Shown: positions 47,262-59,907, counted from the stretch's first letter. The stretch: DNA of 64,000 nt from Apium graveolens (GCF_009905375.1 NC_133655.1:37901437-37965436), one strand, 5' to 3'. Numbers and translations are program-made. Notes: generated by a model not told the origin, from the sequence alone.

Positions 47262-50200
47262 TATGATCATGAACACTTGTTACATTGCATAGTTAATACA
47301 GAAGGTGGCCAACCTTTAGTACTTGACAAGCAATTAAACAATAGATGGTATCCTACTAGGCTTCTATCACACAGATAGATAGTCATTCGGCAATACCTCC
47401 CCTTCTGGAAGGGTTGTTCTTCTCAGCTTTATGAAATGAAAAGGAGAGAAAATAACGAATTGAAGAGAATTATATATATATAAAATATACTACCACAAAA
47501 TATATAGCTTGGAATCTACCTCTGAACTATAGAGGTTTGTCATAGGAGAACAAAATATATACGTATATATATATATCAGCATCAAGTATTATAGCATCGT
47601 ATTTCACGTGTCTGAATATTTACTATTCCGTCCATCATTCTATGGACCCATGCTCTTGCTCGAGCTTATAAACAATCACCTTTGAAACTCCCTCGACATC
47701 GAAAATCGAATCTGGGATTTCATTCTAGACGTCATCGTTACTAGAATTCTATGCTTGCACTGCAACCTTCCTCGTATAGTAATACGACTCTTTATTGATA
47801 AGAAGGAATAAGTATTCAATAGGTAGATAATCTACTTAATTAGTCTATAAATGATAACTTATACACCACCACGATCCGATTAGTGGTACTCAATCTCAAC
47901 CTCCATTCCAATACAACTCTCACGGTTGTAAATAATCGGCTCATTACTCGTAGAATCATTCCTGCATTACTATGGTCCACCGTTGACCTACTGTAGTCAT
48001 TCGTTTTCCATGAAATCTTAATAGCTTACCATCCGGAGTCCATACATATCGTATCGAATCCTTCTAAGGAGGTAACATAATCATCATTCATGATCCATGA
48101 AGAACACTCCTGATCCTGACGTACATACATGACATGAAGCAAATAAAATTACAGAAGAGTTTCAATGAAAGCAACGATAGCAGGTTAACACCATTATTAA
48201 CCATATGTCTTTATTAGGAGACATGAAGCTCAAAGGTTCATTTAGTCTTTTCGTAACATGGTCCTGGCTTATCTCAAGATATGACCTTATAAGATAGATA
48301 GCCCGCTCACGGCGATTTCATAAATTAAATCTTTACCAAACTACTATCACGGTTGAGTATCGCACAATCATCAGAAGGAATGTCAATCTTTCAAACCATA
48401 ATACAATCTTCATGGCTTTAACTATTATCACTGTATTCCTCTGGCACGAGCGCCGATAATTGTCTTCTTACACTTAAAGTGTCGGCCACCTCTTTGGCCT
48501 TTCCTGATAGTAATATTTCCTTACAATCAATGTCATTTTAACCACCTTCACTAAATTTTTCTACCTCATTTCAAATCACTGCTTATGTGAAAATGTTTTT
48601 TTTAAGTCCTTGTGATAAAATAAATCACCATTTTTCCATAAGTCACTGCCTTAGTCTTTAAATGTAAACATTATCATGGCTGACTCTCGATCATACTTAG
48701 GACGTCTTTTATCTTGGGCCCTTCTTGCTTTAACAATTCTGACCTTCATTGGTTCAATCTATACTTCTTATGGTTTAACACGTGCCCACCTGGCATTATT
48801 ATAATTACCCCATTTTTCCTTTATCAAATTTCTATTCTTGAGAACTTCGAATATTACCTTTCTCCTTATAAAACCTCTAAGGTTATCCTTAAATCGTTCC
48901 TCCTGTATTCCCTAGATACAGGCATATCAAAATATCATTTACTAATACTAGAACCATTGTTTATACACTTCTGAAAAATTTCTCCACTGATCCTTAAAGG
49001 TTGTTGTTACCTTAATCCTTTCCAATTCATACTGTCAAAACTCATACTGTCGCTATTAAGGGTGAAATGCAAACCTTTATGCATTCCCCTAGGGTTCATC
49101 TTAAGTTATCGAAGTTATATCCTTAATTCCACCTTTAAAAAGGTACTTGCATCCTTCCATGGATAAATCAAGTAATATATCTTTGATAGATTATCTTATT
49201 CAATCATTCCCACCTCGATAGTCTATACCAATTTCACAATGGCATCCTTATTGAAACTGAGGTCAACCCTTATGGCCTTCAAAAGATAACAATGGTTACC
49301 CACTTTTCTTTCCTAATTTGGTAATGACAACAGGGATGTTCTGGAAGATATTGGTCATGTTCAACGTGAACTTCTTCTTAATAATTCCTCATTTACTTTT
49401 GTTGTTTATCTCAACAGTCATCTCAATATTGGGATATCTTTCATACCCGGCGTCTCCCTTTCTGGGTATCATGCCCCCGGTCTTACACTTCACATTCTTG
49501 AAGGTCACTTCCTTCATTCAATTTTACTAACTTCTTACTTTCTTGTCTCCTCGGTCAATCTGCGTCTCATTATTTATCCTTCAAACTATCTCAAGGTTTC
49601 CTCGAATCCTCCCAACTTACAGGGGATAAACTATATGTATCTTTTATGCCTTCAACCATCAACTTTAACTCATGGTGAATCACCTTCATCCTGACGATTA
49701 CATACTTTTCTATTTCTATTGCTACGAGTCTTTAGGGTTTCCTCATACCCAACTCCCTTATCATTCCTCAAACTCGATTGTCTTTATTTTCCTTTCCACT
49801 TCAGTTTCTTTTTTTTTATTTTCTTTTCTATTACAATCATTTCATGAACCCACTACTCATTGACTTCAAACATCACGTCGTTCTGGGATTCTTGTCATCA
49901 TAACGAATCTTGACAACTTTTACAACATAGCTTCATAATTCATCATACTCGTCTGCCTTTGTTCTGGCTCTAAAGCTTTTACACTATCTCCATAACCTTG
50001 GGAATCACTTTCCCGAAAATAATTGACTGAACTTTAATCAGTTTATTCTAACCTCTGGCTCCGTGCCTTTCTTGGTCTTTCACCAGCGGGTGGCCTCTCT
50101 CTTAGGAGGGTAAGTGAAAAAAACAGTCTTTTGTGATTCGTCCATCATTTAGAATCTCAAATGATTCTTATATTTCCTTTAGCTAGGTTCTCGCCTCTAC

Positions 50201-50529
50201 TGGGTTCACTTGTTCCTTGGAACTCTGAGAGCTTAGCGACTTAAAAGTCCTGAAATAATTTCCCACCGCATTGTCTCCTCAGGGTGGTGGTTGGGGATAA
50301 TAGTCTAAGTTCTCTTTAGACAGGTCCATGAATTGCCGTATAGGAGTACCGTCTCGGGCCTCCTTTCCTTACTCGACTTTCCGTTTCCTTAGTATGAAAT
50401 GTTTCATCCTTCTCCCATACTTGGGGTTATCTTATACGTTAAAATCCTTGTTTTTCACTTCATTATGTTATGGGCTCCTTCTTTCTTAATGGAAACCTCC
50501 CTGACTATCACATTCGGGGTTTTCCCTAA
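47262..50529 (-). pseudogene. gag-pol: Element B gag-pol remnant (right part)
   Basis: Heavily decayed minus-strand coding DNA in element order. A gag segment at about 50120-50380 reads MDLSKENLDYYPQPPP and VNPVEARTWLKEI with stops. An RT palm remnant near 48925-48960 reads VLVLVNDILIC. An RNase H end at about 48440-48540 reads GKAKEVADTLSVRRQ. An integrase core remnant near 47660-47790 reads TMTSRMKSQIRFSMSREFQ. The reading continues at 33732 after element F. The reported motifs are in different frames, so many indels have accumulated. It cannot encode a working enzyme. Confidence 0.7.
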
Positions 50530-51400
50530 ATCTTATTCCTCGAGCTATGGATTTCATCTAAGATCCGGTCCTTAAGCTCTTAAACGTTTGGAACCCAAAT
50601 TCTGTAGGAATACCTCGTTATTCCCTTATCATCTTTCTTGGTATTAATCTCTTCTCCAGTCATTGACTCTCTGCCTTCATTCATCACTTTTTCTTGGCAC
50701 AATATGATATTTTTCGATAATTCGGGCTGTATTGCAATCTCAAATAGCGTTTCGGTACCGGCTCCGGTTACCTTCACTTCTATTTCCATTTTTTCAAAAT
50801 CTCTTATCAACTCTCCCAAAGACATTTTCATCTTGAGTCTCTCCTTTATACTAAGGGCATTAGCCACCATTTTGGCTTTCCCTGGATGATAAAGAATCTC
50901 ATAATCGTAATCCTTGATTAGCTCTAACCACCTCCTCTGGCGCATGTTGAGCTCTTTCTGCGTGAAAATGCACTAGAGCACTTATGGCTTGTGTAAATCT
51001 CGCACTTCTCTCCATACAAGTAGTGCCTCCAATCTTTAGGGCAAAACTATTGCCACGAGCCCAAGCTCATGGGTGGGGATATCAAATTTTATATTCCCTT
51101 AATTGTCTTGACGCGTACGCGATTACCTTGTTGCGCTGTATAAGAAGCACCCTAATTCCTTATGCGAAGCATCACTACAAATCACAAAATCTCCTTTTCC
51201 ATCCGGAAACGCCAACATAGGAGCCATCACCAACCTTTGCTTCAGTTTTTGAAAGCTGTTCTCGCATTTCTCTGTCCATTCGAACTTCTCAGTCTTATGA
51301 GTAAGCCGCATTAAAGGGGCTACTGTCTTTACAAACTTGAATGAACCTCCGGTAGTGACCGACCAATCCTACCTCTGGTAGTTTCCCTAACCATGGTTAT
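50530..51400 (-). pseudogene. Extra RT-thumb/RNase H block inside element B's 5' region
   Basis: A pol fragment lying between the acidic 5' ORF and the gag remnant, where pol should not be. In coding order: RT thumb GHYRRFIQ (about 51335-51360), HKTEKFEWTEKCENSFQKLK, VICSDASHKELGC (first RNase H Asp), a frameshifted middle part, then [20 protein letters not shown] (about 50875-50935), and integrase start YRIWVPNV with ELKDRILDEIHSSRNK. It is much better kept than B's own RNase H end at about 48440-48540, which is a separate copy. The truncated B copy at 27716-28320 has the same block at the same place. Confidence 0.8.
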
Positions 51401-51418
51401 CAATTCCTCACTGGTCCT

Positions 51419-51690
51419 TTATTCATTCTTGTCAGGATCCCCCACGGGATCCTCCTTAGCAATAATCTCTTCTAGGACAACATCCTCAACCGCTACATCC
51501 TCAATATGAACATCATCCGGTCCCTGGTTAGGACGCTCTATCGGATCCATAATCTGATCTCCAATAAGTAATAAAATATCATCGCGTTGTTGCTCCTCAA
51601 CCTCAGGGTTCGGAGTCCCGCTACCATATATGATAACGAACTACGCTTCTATCACGATATTTATAAGGGTTCCCATAAGGGTTTTAACTG
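51419..51690 (-). pseudogene. Acidic 5' ORF of element B (leader or gag N-terminus)
   Basis: About 90 codons open from near 51690 to TAA 51419-51421, beginning about 110 bp after the PBS. Sequence is strongly acidic: VEEQQRDDILLLIGDQIMD, then VHIEDVAVEDVVLEEI and GDPDKNE. The same ORF is at about 28335-28600. No clear ATG at the open end. It may be the N-terminus of gag, separated from the rest by the RT/RNase H block, or an independent leader ORF like that of element F, with which it shares no obvious sequence. Confidence 0.55.
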
Positions 51691-51796
51691 TCAGTACTAC
51701 GTTAGGTAGTCCGACTATGAACTTGGCAAGAGTTCTTATTATCTTAGTGAACTTATTATTTTAACGTCATATCATCTCTGAGGTTTATAACGCTTG

Positions 51797-51808
51797 GCTG
51801 TGATACCA
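51797..51808 (-). other. Primer-binding site of element B, one mismatch
   Basis: Plus strand gctgtgatacca differs at one base from gctctgatacca seen at 28730-28741; four bases from the LTR at 51813. Confidence 0.85.
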
Positions 51809-51812
51809 TTTC

Positions 51813-54800
51813 TGTAACACCCCCAAATCCGGGGTCGGGGATCGGGGTTATCACGAGTTTCAATTCCCTTAACAACTCTTAATCTTAATAAACAACCAAC
51901 CACTGCGTACCGTGGCCCCACAATATACACACACACCACACGTTATAGTCTCAGAGATGAATACCAAAAATAACACAAGTCATTTTATTCCACAATTATA
52001 AGTCATTACACCTCAAAAGGGTTTTTGAATAAATTTACATATTCTTTGCCATTATTACAATTCATAAATATACATAAGTCTGGTACAACAAAAGTTGAAA
52101 TCCTAGCCTATTGGTAGTTCCTACCTCAGCTACAACGACATCAACGCCTACAGGAAACTGCGGAATGTTTCCTAACCGCTCACGAATTGGAAGCTTGATC
52201 CTGTTCATCTTGTCTATCTGTTGTTGTGTGATGAAAGAAGAAAGCAAGGGTGAGGAACAAGCCCATCGAAATAATATGTATTATAATTAACAATATATGA
52301 GCATTCTCATAGTACTCATGAAAGTCTTGGTCAAGAAGAAATGAACCAAGTTTGTTATTTTAATGCGACGAAGTCGCAAAATATTAAGTATATATATACA
52401 TATATACTTCTCAAATATTTGAAATCCTCTGACATGTATAATATACACAAAGTTCCAGTTTATAACTGTATAAAATATCGTTGCAAGGTGATCTCATATA
52501 TCTAACCTTGTCTCAACATTTTTCTGAAAATCTCTGTCATGCATAAGATGATCATTTACTAGATATAAGTTGAAAATATGAAGTTACAAGATACTCCAAT
52601 ATACTTATATCTTTTTTGAATACTAATTGAACTACCACCGTTCAAGTTATAATTAGTTTCAAAAGTTCATCACACAGATGAGACTACAAGATAGGACTTG
52701 AATAGATTCAATCTTTGAAATATTATTGAATGAAATGAAGTTACGAGATACTTCATTAAGTCCCGATATATATACCCATATATATATCTCTCATACATTT
52801 CCTGAAAACCTCTGTCATGTAAAGTATGAACAGAGTTGCAATATCCAATGAATTTGGAAAGAAAGAATTTTGGCATAAACCCGATATCTTGCTGATCAGG
52901 CAAAGATACCAATAAGTAACCTTTTCTACTAGTAGATGGATGAATCCCCCACCGGTCATCACCCTGGCCTCATTAGGACCTTGTGCTGGACCGCCACCCG
53001 GCCTCTTACGCGTTGATGGGCTGCCACCCAGCCGCTTACACTTTGATAGACCGTACCCCGGCCTGTCGCTTATGCCGACTTAATTAGATGGACTTACTTC
53101 CCGAACGTTGGGTAAGTAATCAATTCATTTATCAAAACAGCAACCTCGTTGCGAATATAAAATATACCACAGAGCCGGATCCCTTAATTTAAAAGCGAGT
53201 ATTTAAATCCCCTTCGAAAGGAAGATCTTAAATTTGAAAACGAGTTTTGGGATCCGCTCTAACTTTTAAAATCATTTTGAAGACTCGAAAATATTTTTAA
53301 GAATGTTTGGAGTAATGTTGATTTAATGAAATAAATCAGTCCCGATATATTAGAAAATATCTGAATATTATTATTTAAATAATATTCCCACAAGGATAAT
53401 CCTTATAAAAATAATTGAAGTAGAAGTTTTACAACTTATACTTGAAATGAATAATAAATAACCAAAGATATACTTATACGAAAGTACGATCTTTATTTGA
53501 ATAATCGAAAATAAGTTTGATTATCGAAACATTATTCTTTAATAAAATAAAGAATATTATTTAATAAAAGAAGCGGAGTCATAAGTCCTCGAATGAATAT
53601 TCAAAATAATATTCATTTAATAAAATAAGCGGAGTCATAAGTCCTCGAATGAATATTCAAAATAGTATTCATTAAATAAAATAAAGTTATCGAATAAACC
53701 ATATTCGATTAATAGTTTTGAAAACTATATCTATATATATAAATAAATATATATATTATACTCGGGAACATCGACTCCCGGTTTAGAAAATATTCACCTT
53801 TGGGTCCCCTATACTAAGGGTATACGCAGCTACTGCTTATCTCTAGCATAGGTATTATGCAACTTATAAGCATTTGAATCAACAATTAGATATCAAGATT
53901 ACGAAACAGACATGCATATATACCATATCAGCATGCTCCAATATATCGCAAAATTTGCTAATAACAATCATGCACTTATCACAAGATAATGCATATACAT
54001 ATATTTACATCACAACAACAGTATAACGGGTAGAAAACTTGCCTGAGTGTTCCCGGTTAGACTTAAGCTTAGAGTGGGTCCGGTAACCTATGAAAAACAA
54101 CATAAGTCGGAATTAAACCACGGTCGCTTAAGAAACTAGACTTTAACCAATTGAACCCTAACGTTTGCTTATGGTCACTTCTACGCTTAATGAATCACAT
54201 AAGTCGTTCGGGTACCCTTGGCTCCACCATCTTTAATAAATTAACCATTAAGAATTTTAAGGAGATTCTTTCGCGAGTACTCTACCAACTTCCTAATCCA
54301 CTTTACATAATTGTTTCATACTCCAATTAGTCATTTAAGGGCCTTAACCAAGGTTTTAAAGTAAGGCGAGGGGTAATGGTTCGTTCGCGAAATGCTGTTA
54401 CTTAAAAAGGTCGTTTCTCCTAAACCGTACATCGGATTCAAGCGAACCACATATCAAAACGAAGCTCGTAACATGAACTATCTAAACATGGAAAAGGTTA
54501 GAATCTTTCAGTGAGTTCACGGGTCCTAAAGTTAAGAACAGAACAGTTAAGGAAAATCGGGCATTATGACGTTTATGTTTATGCGATTTCCATTAACACT
54601 CTAAATTATCATCAATTCACTCACAACCACCAATACAACAATATTCAACCATCATACTACAAACTCAGTCCCCAACTCCAAGTTTTACCAATTTATCCAA
54701 CCAATCAAAGACCCAATATTCAAAACCAATACTAATCCACCAAAACTACTTATAATCAAAGATCAAGCTTTAATACTAACAATGCTTCAATAAAACTTAA

Positions 54801-55821
54801 TGTAATCATAAAATCAAAGCTAGGGTTTGAAGTTGATACCTTCCTTGGTAGGTGTTAAGTTGCTAGGAAGCCTTAGGTAGCCTTAATCTAACCTCCTACA
54901 AGCTTGATCTTTCCAAAGAAATCAAGAACACAGAGTTAGGTTTTGAAGTTTCTAAAAGACCGATTTAAAGAACTATAAAAATGAGGGTCTTACCTTGCTT
55001 ATTTGGACGAGACTTGTGAACAAGAGTTATAGGTCATCTCAATACCTTTCCAACGAGCTATAGAACATAACAGTTAAGTGAGTATTGAAGGAGATATGGT
55101 AGTTTTAAGTTACTGCTCTGGTTTTGGCCGAGAGCAAGGGAAGAAAAAGTGAAGTAAAAATGTTTCTAGTTTGATTAAATGATTTGTGTAGTGTTTAGCT
55201 TGGTTACTTCCTTTTATTGTTAATTAGATTGTTACCATGGTAAAAATTATGTGGCTCACAATCAACCAACCAATCCCTCCATATGTCATGCTTATGTCAC
55301 CATGCCTATGTCATCTTTCTCATGTCATCCTCTTACACTTGTCTTCTTCTTGTTGGTGTGATGACATCATCATCCACTAACCTCTTTGATTAACCCCTAA
55401 TTACTTGGCTAATGACCACTTATCTGTTATACGGTTCGCTTAACTTTCGTTCTCGTTTATCGTTTGAGGGATCATACCCAGGATCTTATTACTTAGGTTC
55501 CCCTAAACCTTTCTCGATATTTTATATTCCTTTTATGATCCTCTCTAGAAATCCTTGAATTTAAATCCTTTTTATCATGTTACCTTATACTCGATTCTTT
55601 CAGTATCTGGTGGATTTTCGGGAAAAATCAAAGTAATCGGATTTGGATTTTGACGATCTTTACATACACTTATATACCATATAGAGTACTAATAAGACCT
55701 CAGAATATCAATAAAAGAACTGCTACATTGTGTGGCATGAAAAGTTTTCTTATTCAGCATAATTAGCAAAATCACTATTCATATGGTTTACAAAAAGTCC
55801 AAAATTTTTGGGGTTATTACA
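51813..55821 (-). repeat. 5' LTR of element B (right end)
   Basis: 4009 bp, tgtaacaccccc to ggggttattaca. It carries the 56-bp duplication (53573-53684), TA-rich microsatellite (about 53732-53758) and the gcaagggtgag block (52244-52254, one base changed in the next gc). Its right edge abuts Athila-1 integrase; the following 5 bp are taatc (55822-55826), expected to be the target duplication, but the left partner was deleted. Confidence 0.88.
53573..53684. repeat. 56-bp tandem duplication in B LTR (right)
   Basis: Units start gcggagtcataagtcctc at 53573 and 53629. Same period and place as 30505-30616. Confidence 0.9.
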
Positions 55822-56684
55822 TAATCGACTGCCAGTAAGATGTACTGATTATTGCAGGACGAGATAAATGGTCCCATGAAATCGATTCCCAAAACATCGA
55901 AGACCTCAACTTCAAGCATCACATTTAAAGGCATCTCATCCTTTCTAGTAAGATTCCCAACTCTTTGGCAATGATCACACCTTAAAATGAACTGATGTGC
56001 ATCCTTAAACAATGTAGGCCAGAAAAAACCTGCTTGTAGAATACGAGTTGTTGTCTTTTCACCACCATAATGTCCACCATAAACTGTGGAATGGCAGTCT
56101 TGTAATATCCCCTCTGTCTCACAGAATGGGATACATCTCCTGATAATCTGGTCAGCTCCTTGTCTAAACAAATATGGTTCATCCCACATGTACCACTTCA
56201 CCTCATGCAGAAACTTCTTCTTTTGAGTTGTATTCATATTAGGAGGCATTATATTGCTGACAAGATAGTTCACAATATCTGCGAACCATGGTTCTTCCTC
56301 CTGAACTGCGAACAACTGCTCATCCGGAAAAGATTCGTTGATCAATGTCTTATCATGTGAAGTAGAATCGGGATTCTCCAATCTAGAGAGATGGTCAGCT
56401 ACTTGATTCTCAGTACCTTTTCGATCCTTGATCTCTAACTCAAATTCATGTAGCAAGAGCACCCAACAAATAAGTCTAGGCTTCGAATCCTTCTTTGAGA
56501 CCATATAGCGAATGACAGCGTGATCAGTGAATACTGTCACCTTTGTCCCAAGTAGATAAGATCGAAATTTTTCGAAACCAAAAACTATAGCCAAGAGCTC
56601 CTTCTCGGTAGTGGTGTAGTTCAATTGAGCTCCATTAAGCGTCTTACTAGCATAGTAGACCACATGAAAGATATTATTCTTGTG
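55822..56684 (-). pseudogene. pol: Athila-1 RNase H and integrase N-terminal half, cut by element B
   Basis: RNase H continues from the preceding frame with [18 protein letters not shown], [14 protein letters not shown] and [12 protein letters not shown], then [15 protein letters not shown]. Integrase has its zinc finger ([14 protein letters not shown] and CDHCQRVGN) and the first catalytic Asp in [10 protein letters not shown], then stops at ILLAVDYV (about 55825-55850), where the LTR of B begins. The second Asp and the Glu of integrase are therefore gone; the continuation is not present at the other side (27715), so it was deleted. The frame is the same as 56685-58262, separated by a TAG at 56685-56687. 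Confidence 0.9.
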
Positions 56685-58262
56685 CTACCCAAGAACTGCT
56701 CCCACTGCATAATCACTTACATCACACATCATTTTAAAAGGTTTTGTCCAATCAGGTGCTATTATAACTGGTGCAGTTATTAAACTCTTTTTGAGAGTCT
56801 CGAATGCTGCCAAACATTCATCATCAAATTTGAAGGGCACATCTTTCTCGAGCAAGTTGCACAACGGCTTAGATATCTTAGAGAAATCCTTGATGAAACG
56901 CCGATAAAAACCTGCATGACCAAGGAAACTATGGATTCCTTTCACAGAAATAAGTGGCGGAAGATTTTCAATGACCCCCACCTTGGCCTTATCAACCTCA
57001 AGGCCCTTTCTAGAGACTTTATGCCCAAGAATGATGCCTTGCTGCACCATGAAGTGACATTTTTCCCAATTGAGCACCAAATTAGTTTTCACACACCTTT
57101 TGAGCACCGAACGAAGATTATTTATACATTCATCAAATGAATGTCCAAAGACGGATACATTCATCACACACATTTGCTGTTGCTCAACAGTCGGCTTACT
57201 ACCTTCTTCTAGCAGAATTTTATGCATACAGTACGAAGGGTTGATCCCCTTTATATCTGCTATAGTCCATCCGATGGCCGATTTGAATTCTTTTAAGATT
57301 CTCAAGAGTTTGTCCTCCTCACTACCTGAAAGGTCAGATGCAATAATAACAGGCAAAGTAGATGCATCACCTAAAAAAGCATACCTCAAGTGTTCAGGCA
57401 ATGGTTTAAGCTCCAAAGTAGGTGCTTCCTCAATAGATGGTTTGAGCTTTCCCTCGGCATTCTTGAGATCAATATTACCCAGAGATTCAAATGGCATGTC
57501 TAACTTTCGCCTCCAAGGAGAAGCATTTAGATATTGTAATTGCTCATTGCCTTCCTCATCTTCCCTGTCAAATTCCCCCACTAAGGTTTTCTCTAAGGCA
57601 TCAGACATTAGCACATGATCAAGTTCTAAAGTTACCGCAGAATCAATCAAATCCACCTTTAAGCACTCCTCATCTTCTGTAGGGAATTTCATCGCCTTGA
57701 ATACAGTGAATGTCATATCATGATCCTGCACCCTCATAGTAAGTTCACCTTTCTGCACATATATCAAGGTACGGCCTGTAGCCAAGAAAGGTCTTCCCAG
57801 GATTATGGGAATCTTCTTATCTTCCTCGAAATCCAGAATGACAAAGTCTGCAGGGAAGACGAGCTTATCCACCTTTACTAACACGACTTCCACGATGCCC
57901 CGTGGGTATGTAATAGAGCGATCAGCCAATTGTAGAGACATGTAGGTGGGCTTTGGATCAGGAAAATTCAGCTTTTTGAAGATAGAAAACGGCATCAGAT
58001 TGATGCTTGCTCCCAAATCGCAAAGGCACTTGTCAAAAGACAACTTTCCAATGGTGCAAGGAATGGTGAAGCTACCTGGATCTTTAAGCTTTTGAGGTAA
58101 TTTTTGTTGCAGCACAGCACTGCACTCTTCCGTTAGAGCAACGGTATCAAGGTCATCCAGTTTCACCTTCCTCGAAAGAATACTCTTCATGAATTTCGCA
58201 TAACTAGGCATTTGCTCCAGAGCCTCAGCGAAAGGTATGTTGATGTGAAGTTTCTTGAACAC
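56685..58262 (-). pseudogene. pol: Athila-1 protease and RT with the RT core deleted in frame
   Basis: 525 codons open. The N-terminal part is the end of gag (about 58100-58262) with KLHINIPFAEALEQMPSYAK. The protease has CDLGASINLMPFSIFKKL (about 57960-58020; the active site is D-L-G-A as in Athila) and ILGRPFLATGRTL. After ILLEEGSKPTVEQQ (about 57180-57225) the reading passes without a stop to MCVMNVSVFGHSFDECINNL (57115-57175). The fingers and most of the palm, including the strictly needed Asp pair, are missing; the remains of the active-site loop read MNV. RT then continues with HFMVQQGIILGHKVSRKGLE and GHAGFYRRFIKDFSK, and RNase H begins (MMCDVSDYAVGAVLG). The loss is about 150-200 codons judged from family size. 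Confidence 0.9.
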
Positions 58263-59907
58263 CTCCAGAAACTTACCAAATTGCTTATCCAGCTTTTGTT
58301 TTTGTAATCTCTTAGGAAAAGGTGGTGGAGGATAGAGCTGTTTCTCCCCTGTATTACCCTCAGGCAGAGTGTGTTCAACAGTAATCTTCCTTGGTTCCGC
58401 CTCTTTTTCCTTTTGCTTCTCTTCTTCATCTACAAATTCAGCTCCTTCATATTTTGCTTTTTCAGCATTAACAACTTTTCCAGACCTTAAGGTAATAGCT
58501 TTGACTTACTCTTTAGCTTCCTTCCTGTCTGGCACTTCAGTATCGCTGGGAAGTGTGCCAGGCACTTCAGTATCGCTGGGAAGTGTGCCAGGTTGATGAT
58601 TGAGCACGGCATTGGCTATTTGACCGATTTGATTTTCCAAGGTCTTGATAGAAACAGACTGACTTTTGCACAACAGCTTTAGCTCCTCGAAATCAGCGCT
58701 AGAAGGTGGAGCAGCACCTCCTTGTTGATGATATGATTTCCTTTGAGCATATTACTGAGGTTGTGTGAATCCAGGTGGATTAAACTGTTTACTTACACCT
58801 TGTTGATATGGTTGCTGAACAGTATTCTAAATATTGCTCCAGCTGAAATTGGGATGATTTCTGTTATTAGGATGATAAGTAGCTGGCACAGGCTGCTGCG
58901 GTCGCTGATAATTGTTCACATACTGAACAGAATCATTATCGAGAGAACACTGATTCGTAGCATGAGAGCCTGCACAAAGCTCACAGACTATAGCTATCTG
59001 ATTGAGTCCATAGTTGGCTAAAGAATCGACCTTCATAGACAGCGCTTGGAGCTGCGCTGCAATAGCTGTGGCTGCATCAACTTCCAAAATACCTGCTACC
59101 TTCCCATGCATCATCCTTTGAGTTGGGTTTTGATGCTCGTTTGCAGCCATAGTTTCAATAAGATTATAGGCTTCAGTATAACTTTTGGCCCAGAAGGCGC
59201 CTCTAGCTGCTGCATCGAGCATGGGCCGAGATTGGGCCCCCAAACCATTGTAGAACCCAGTGATCACATCCAGTCAGGCATACCATGATGTAGAGACTTT
59301 CTCAACATCTCTTTATAGCGCTCCCAAGCTTCGCACATAGATTATGTTGGTTGCTGCGCAAACTGAGTAAGAGCACTCCTCGTAACTGCAGTCTTGGCCA
59401 TTGGATAAAACTTCTCCGAAAACTTTTGCGCAAGATCTTGCCAAGTAGTGATGGACTCAGCTGGTTCAGAATGTAACCAGTCTTTAGCTTTATCCCTCAG
59501 AGAGAATGGGAAAAACCTCAGCTTGATAGCCTCATCAATAACACCATTATATTTGAAAGTACTACATATCTCGACAAAATTCCTGAAATGCATGTTGGGG
59601 TCTTCAGTAGCAACACCTCCGAAAGAAACAGAATTCTGCACCATCTGAATAGTGCCCGGCTTGATTTCAAAAGTATTAGCCTGAATAGCCGGATGAAGGA
59701 TGCTTGACTGAATGTCATCAATTTTAGGCCGAGAAAAGTCCATAAGAGCTGGATCTGCTGCTGGAACTATACGATCACCCATGATTATCGGTTCTTTCTG
59801 CTCACTCTCTTTATCCGAATCTTCAAAATCTATCTTCTCCGGAATATCAAGAACTGAGTCTGAGCTGTATCTAAAGTCCTCTTGCGAGTGCGAGAATGTG
59901 TTTGCAT
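58263..59907 (-). pseudogene. gag: Athila-1 gag, frameshifted
   Basis: Start ATG 59907 (MQTHSRTRKRTLDTAQTQ), frame lost soon after. 59342-59782 reads PALMDFSRPKIDDIQ, MHFRNFVEICSTFK, LRFFPFSLRDKAKDWLHSEP and WQDLAQKFSEKFYPMAKTAV in separate stretches. A stop lies at 59342-59344 and a one-base loss near 59265. Then 58827-59267 reads FYNGLGAQSRPMLDAAARGA, SLANYGLNQIAIVCELCAGS and YHPNNRNHPNFSWSN. The C-terminal linker (58263-58826) has two more stops, a 30-bp duplication and Glu/Lys-rich sequence, and runs into protease in the same frame. It is the better-kept relative of the Athila-2 gag at 5218-6758. Confidence 0.87.
58531..58590. repeat. Perfect 30-bp tandem duplication in Athila-1 gag linker
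   Basis: ggcacttcagtatcgctggg plus ten more bases occurs twice, back to back and identical. It keeps the frame and repeats ten residues (PGTLPSDTEV). Athila-2 has a single related unit near 5415-5445. Confidence 0.95.

Noticed and set aside
49672..49863. Plus-strand Phe/Ser-rich membrane-like frame
   Set aside because: Antisense to decayed B gag-pol; the Phe/Leu richness comes from reading the complement of A/G-rich coding DNA.
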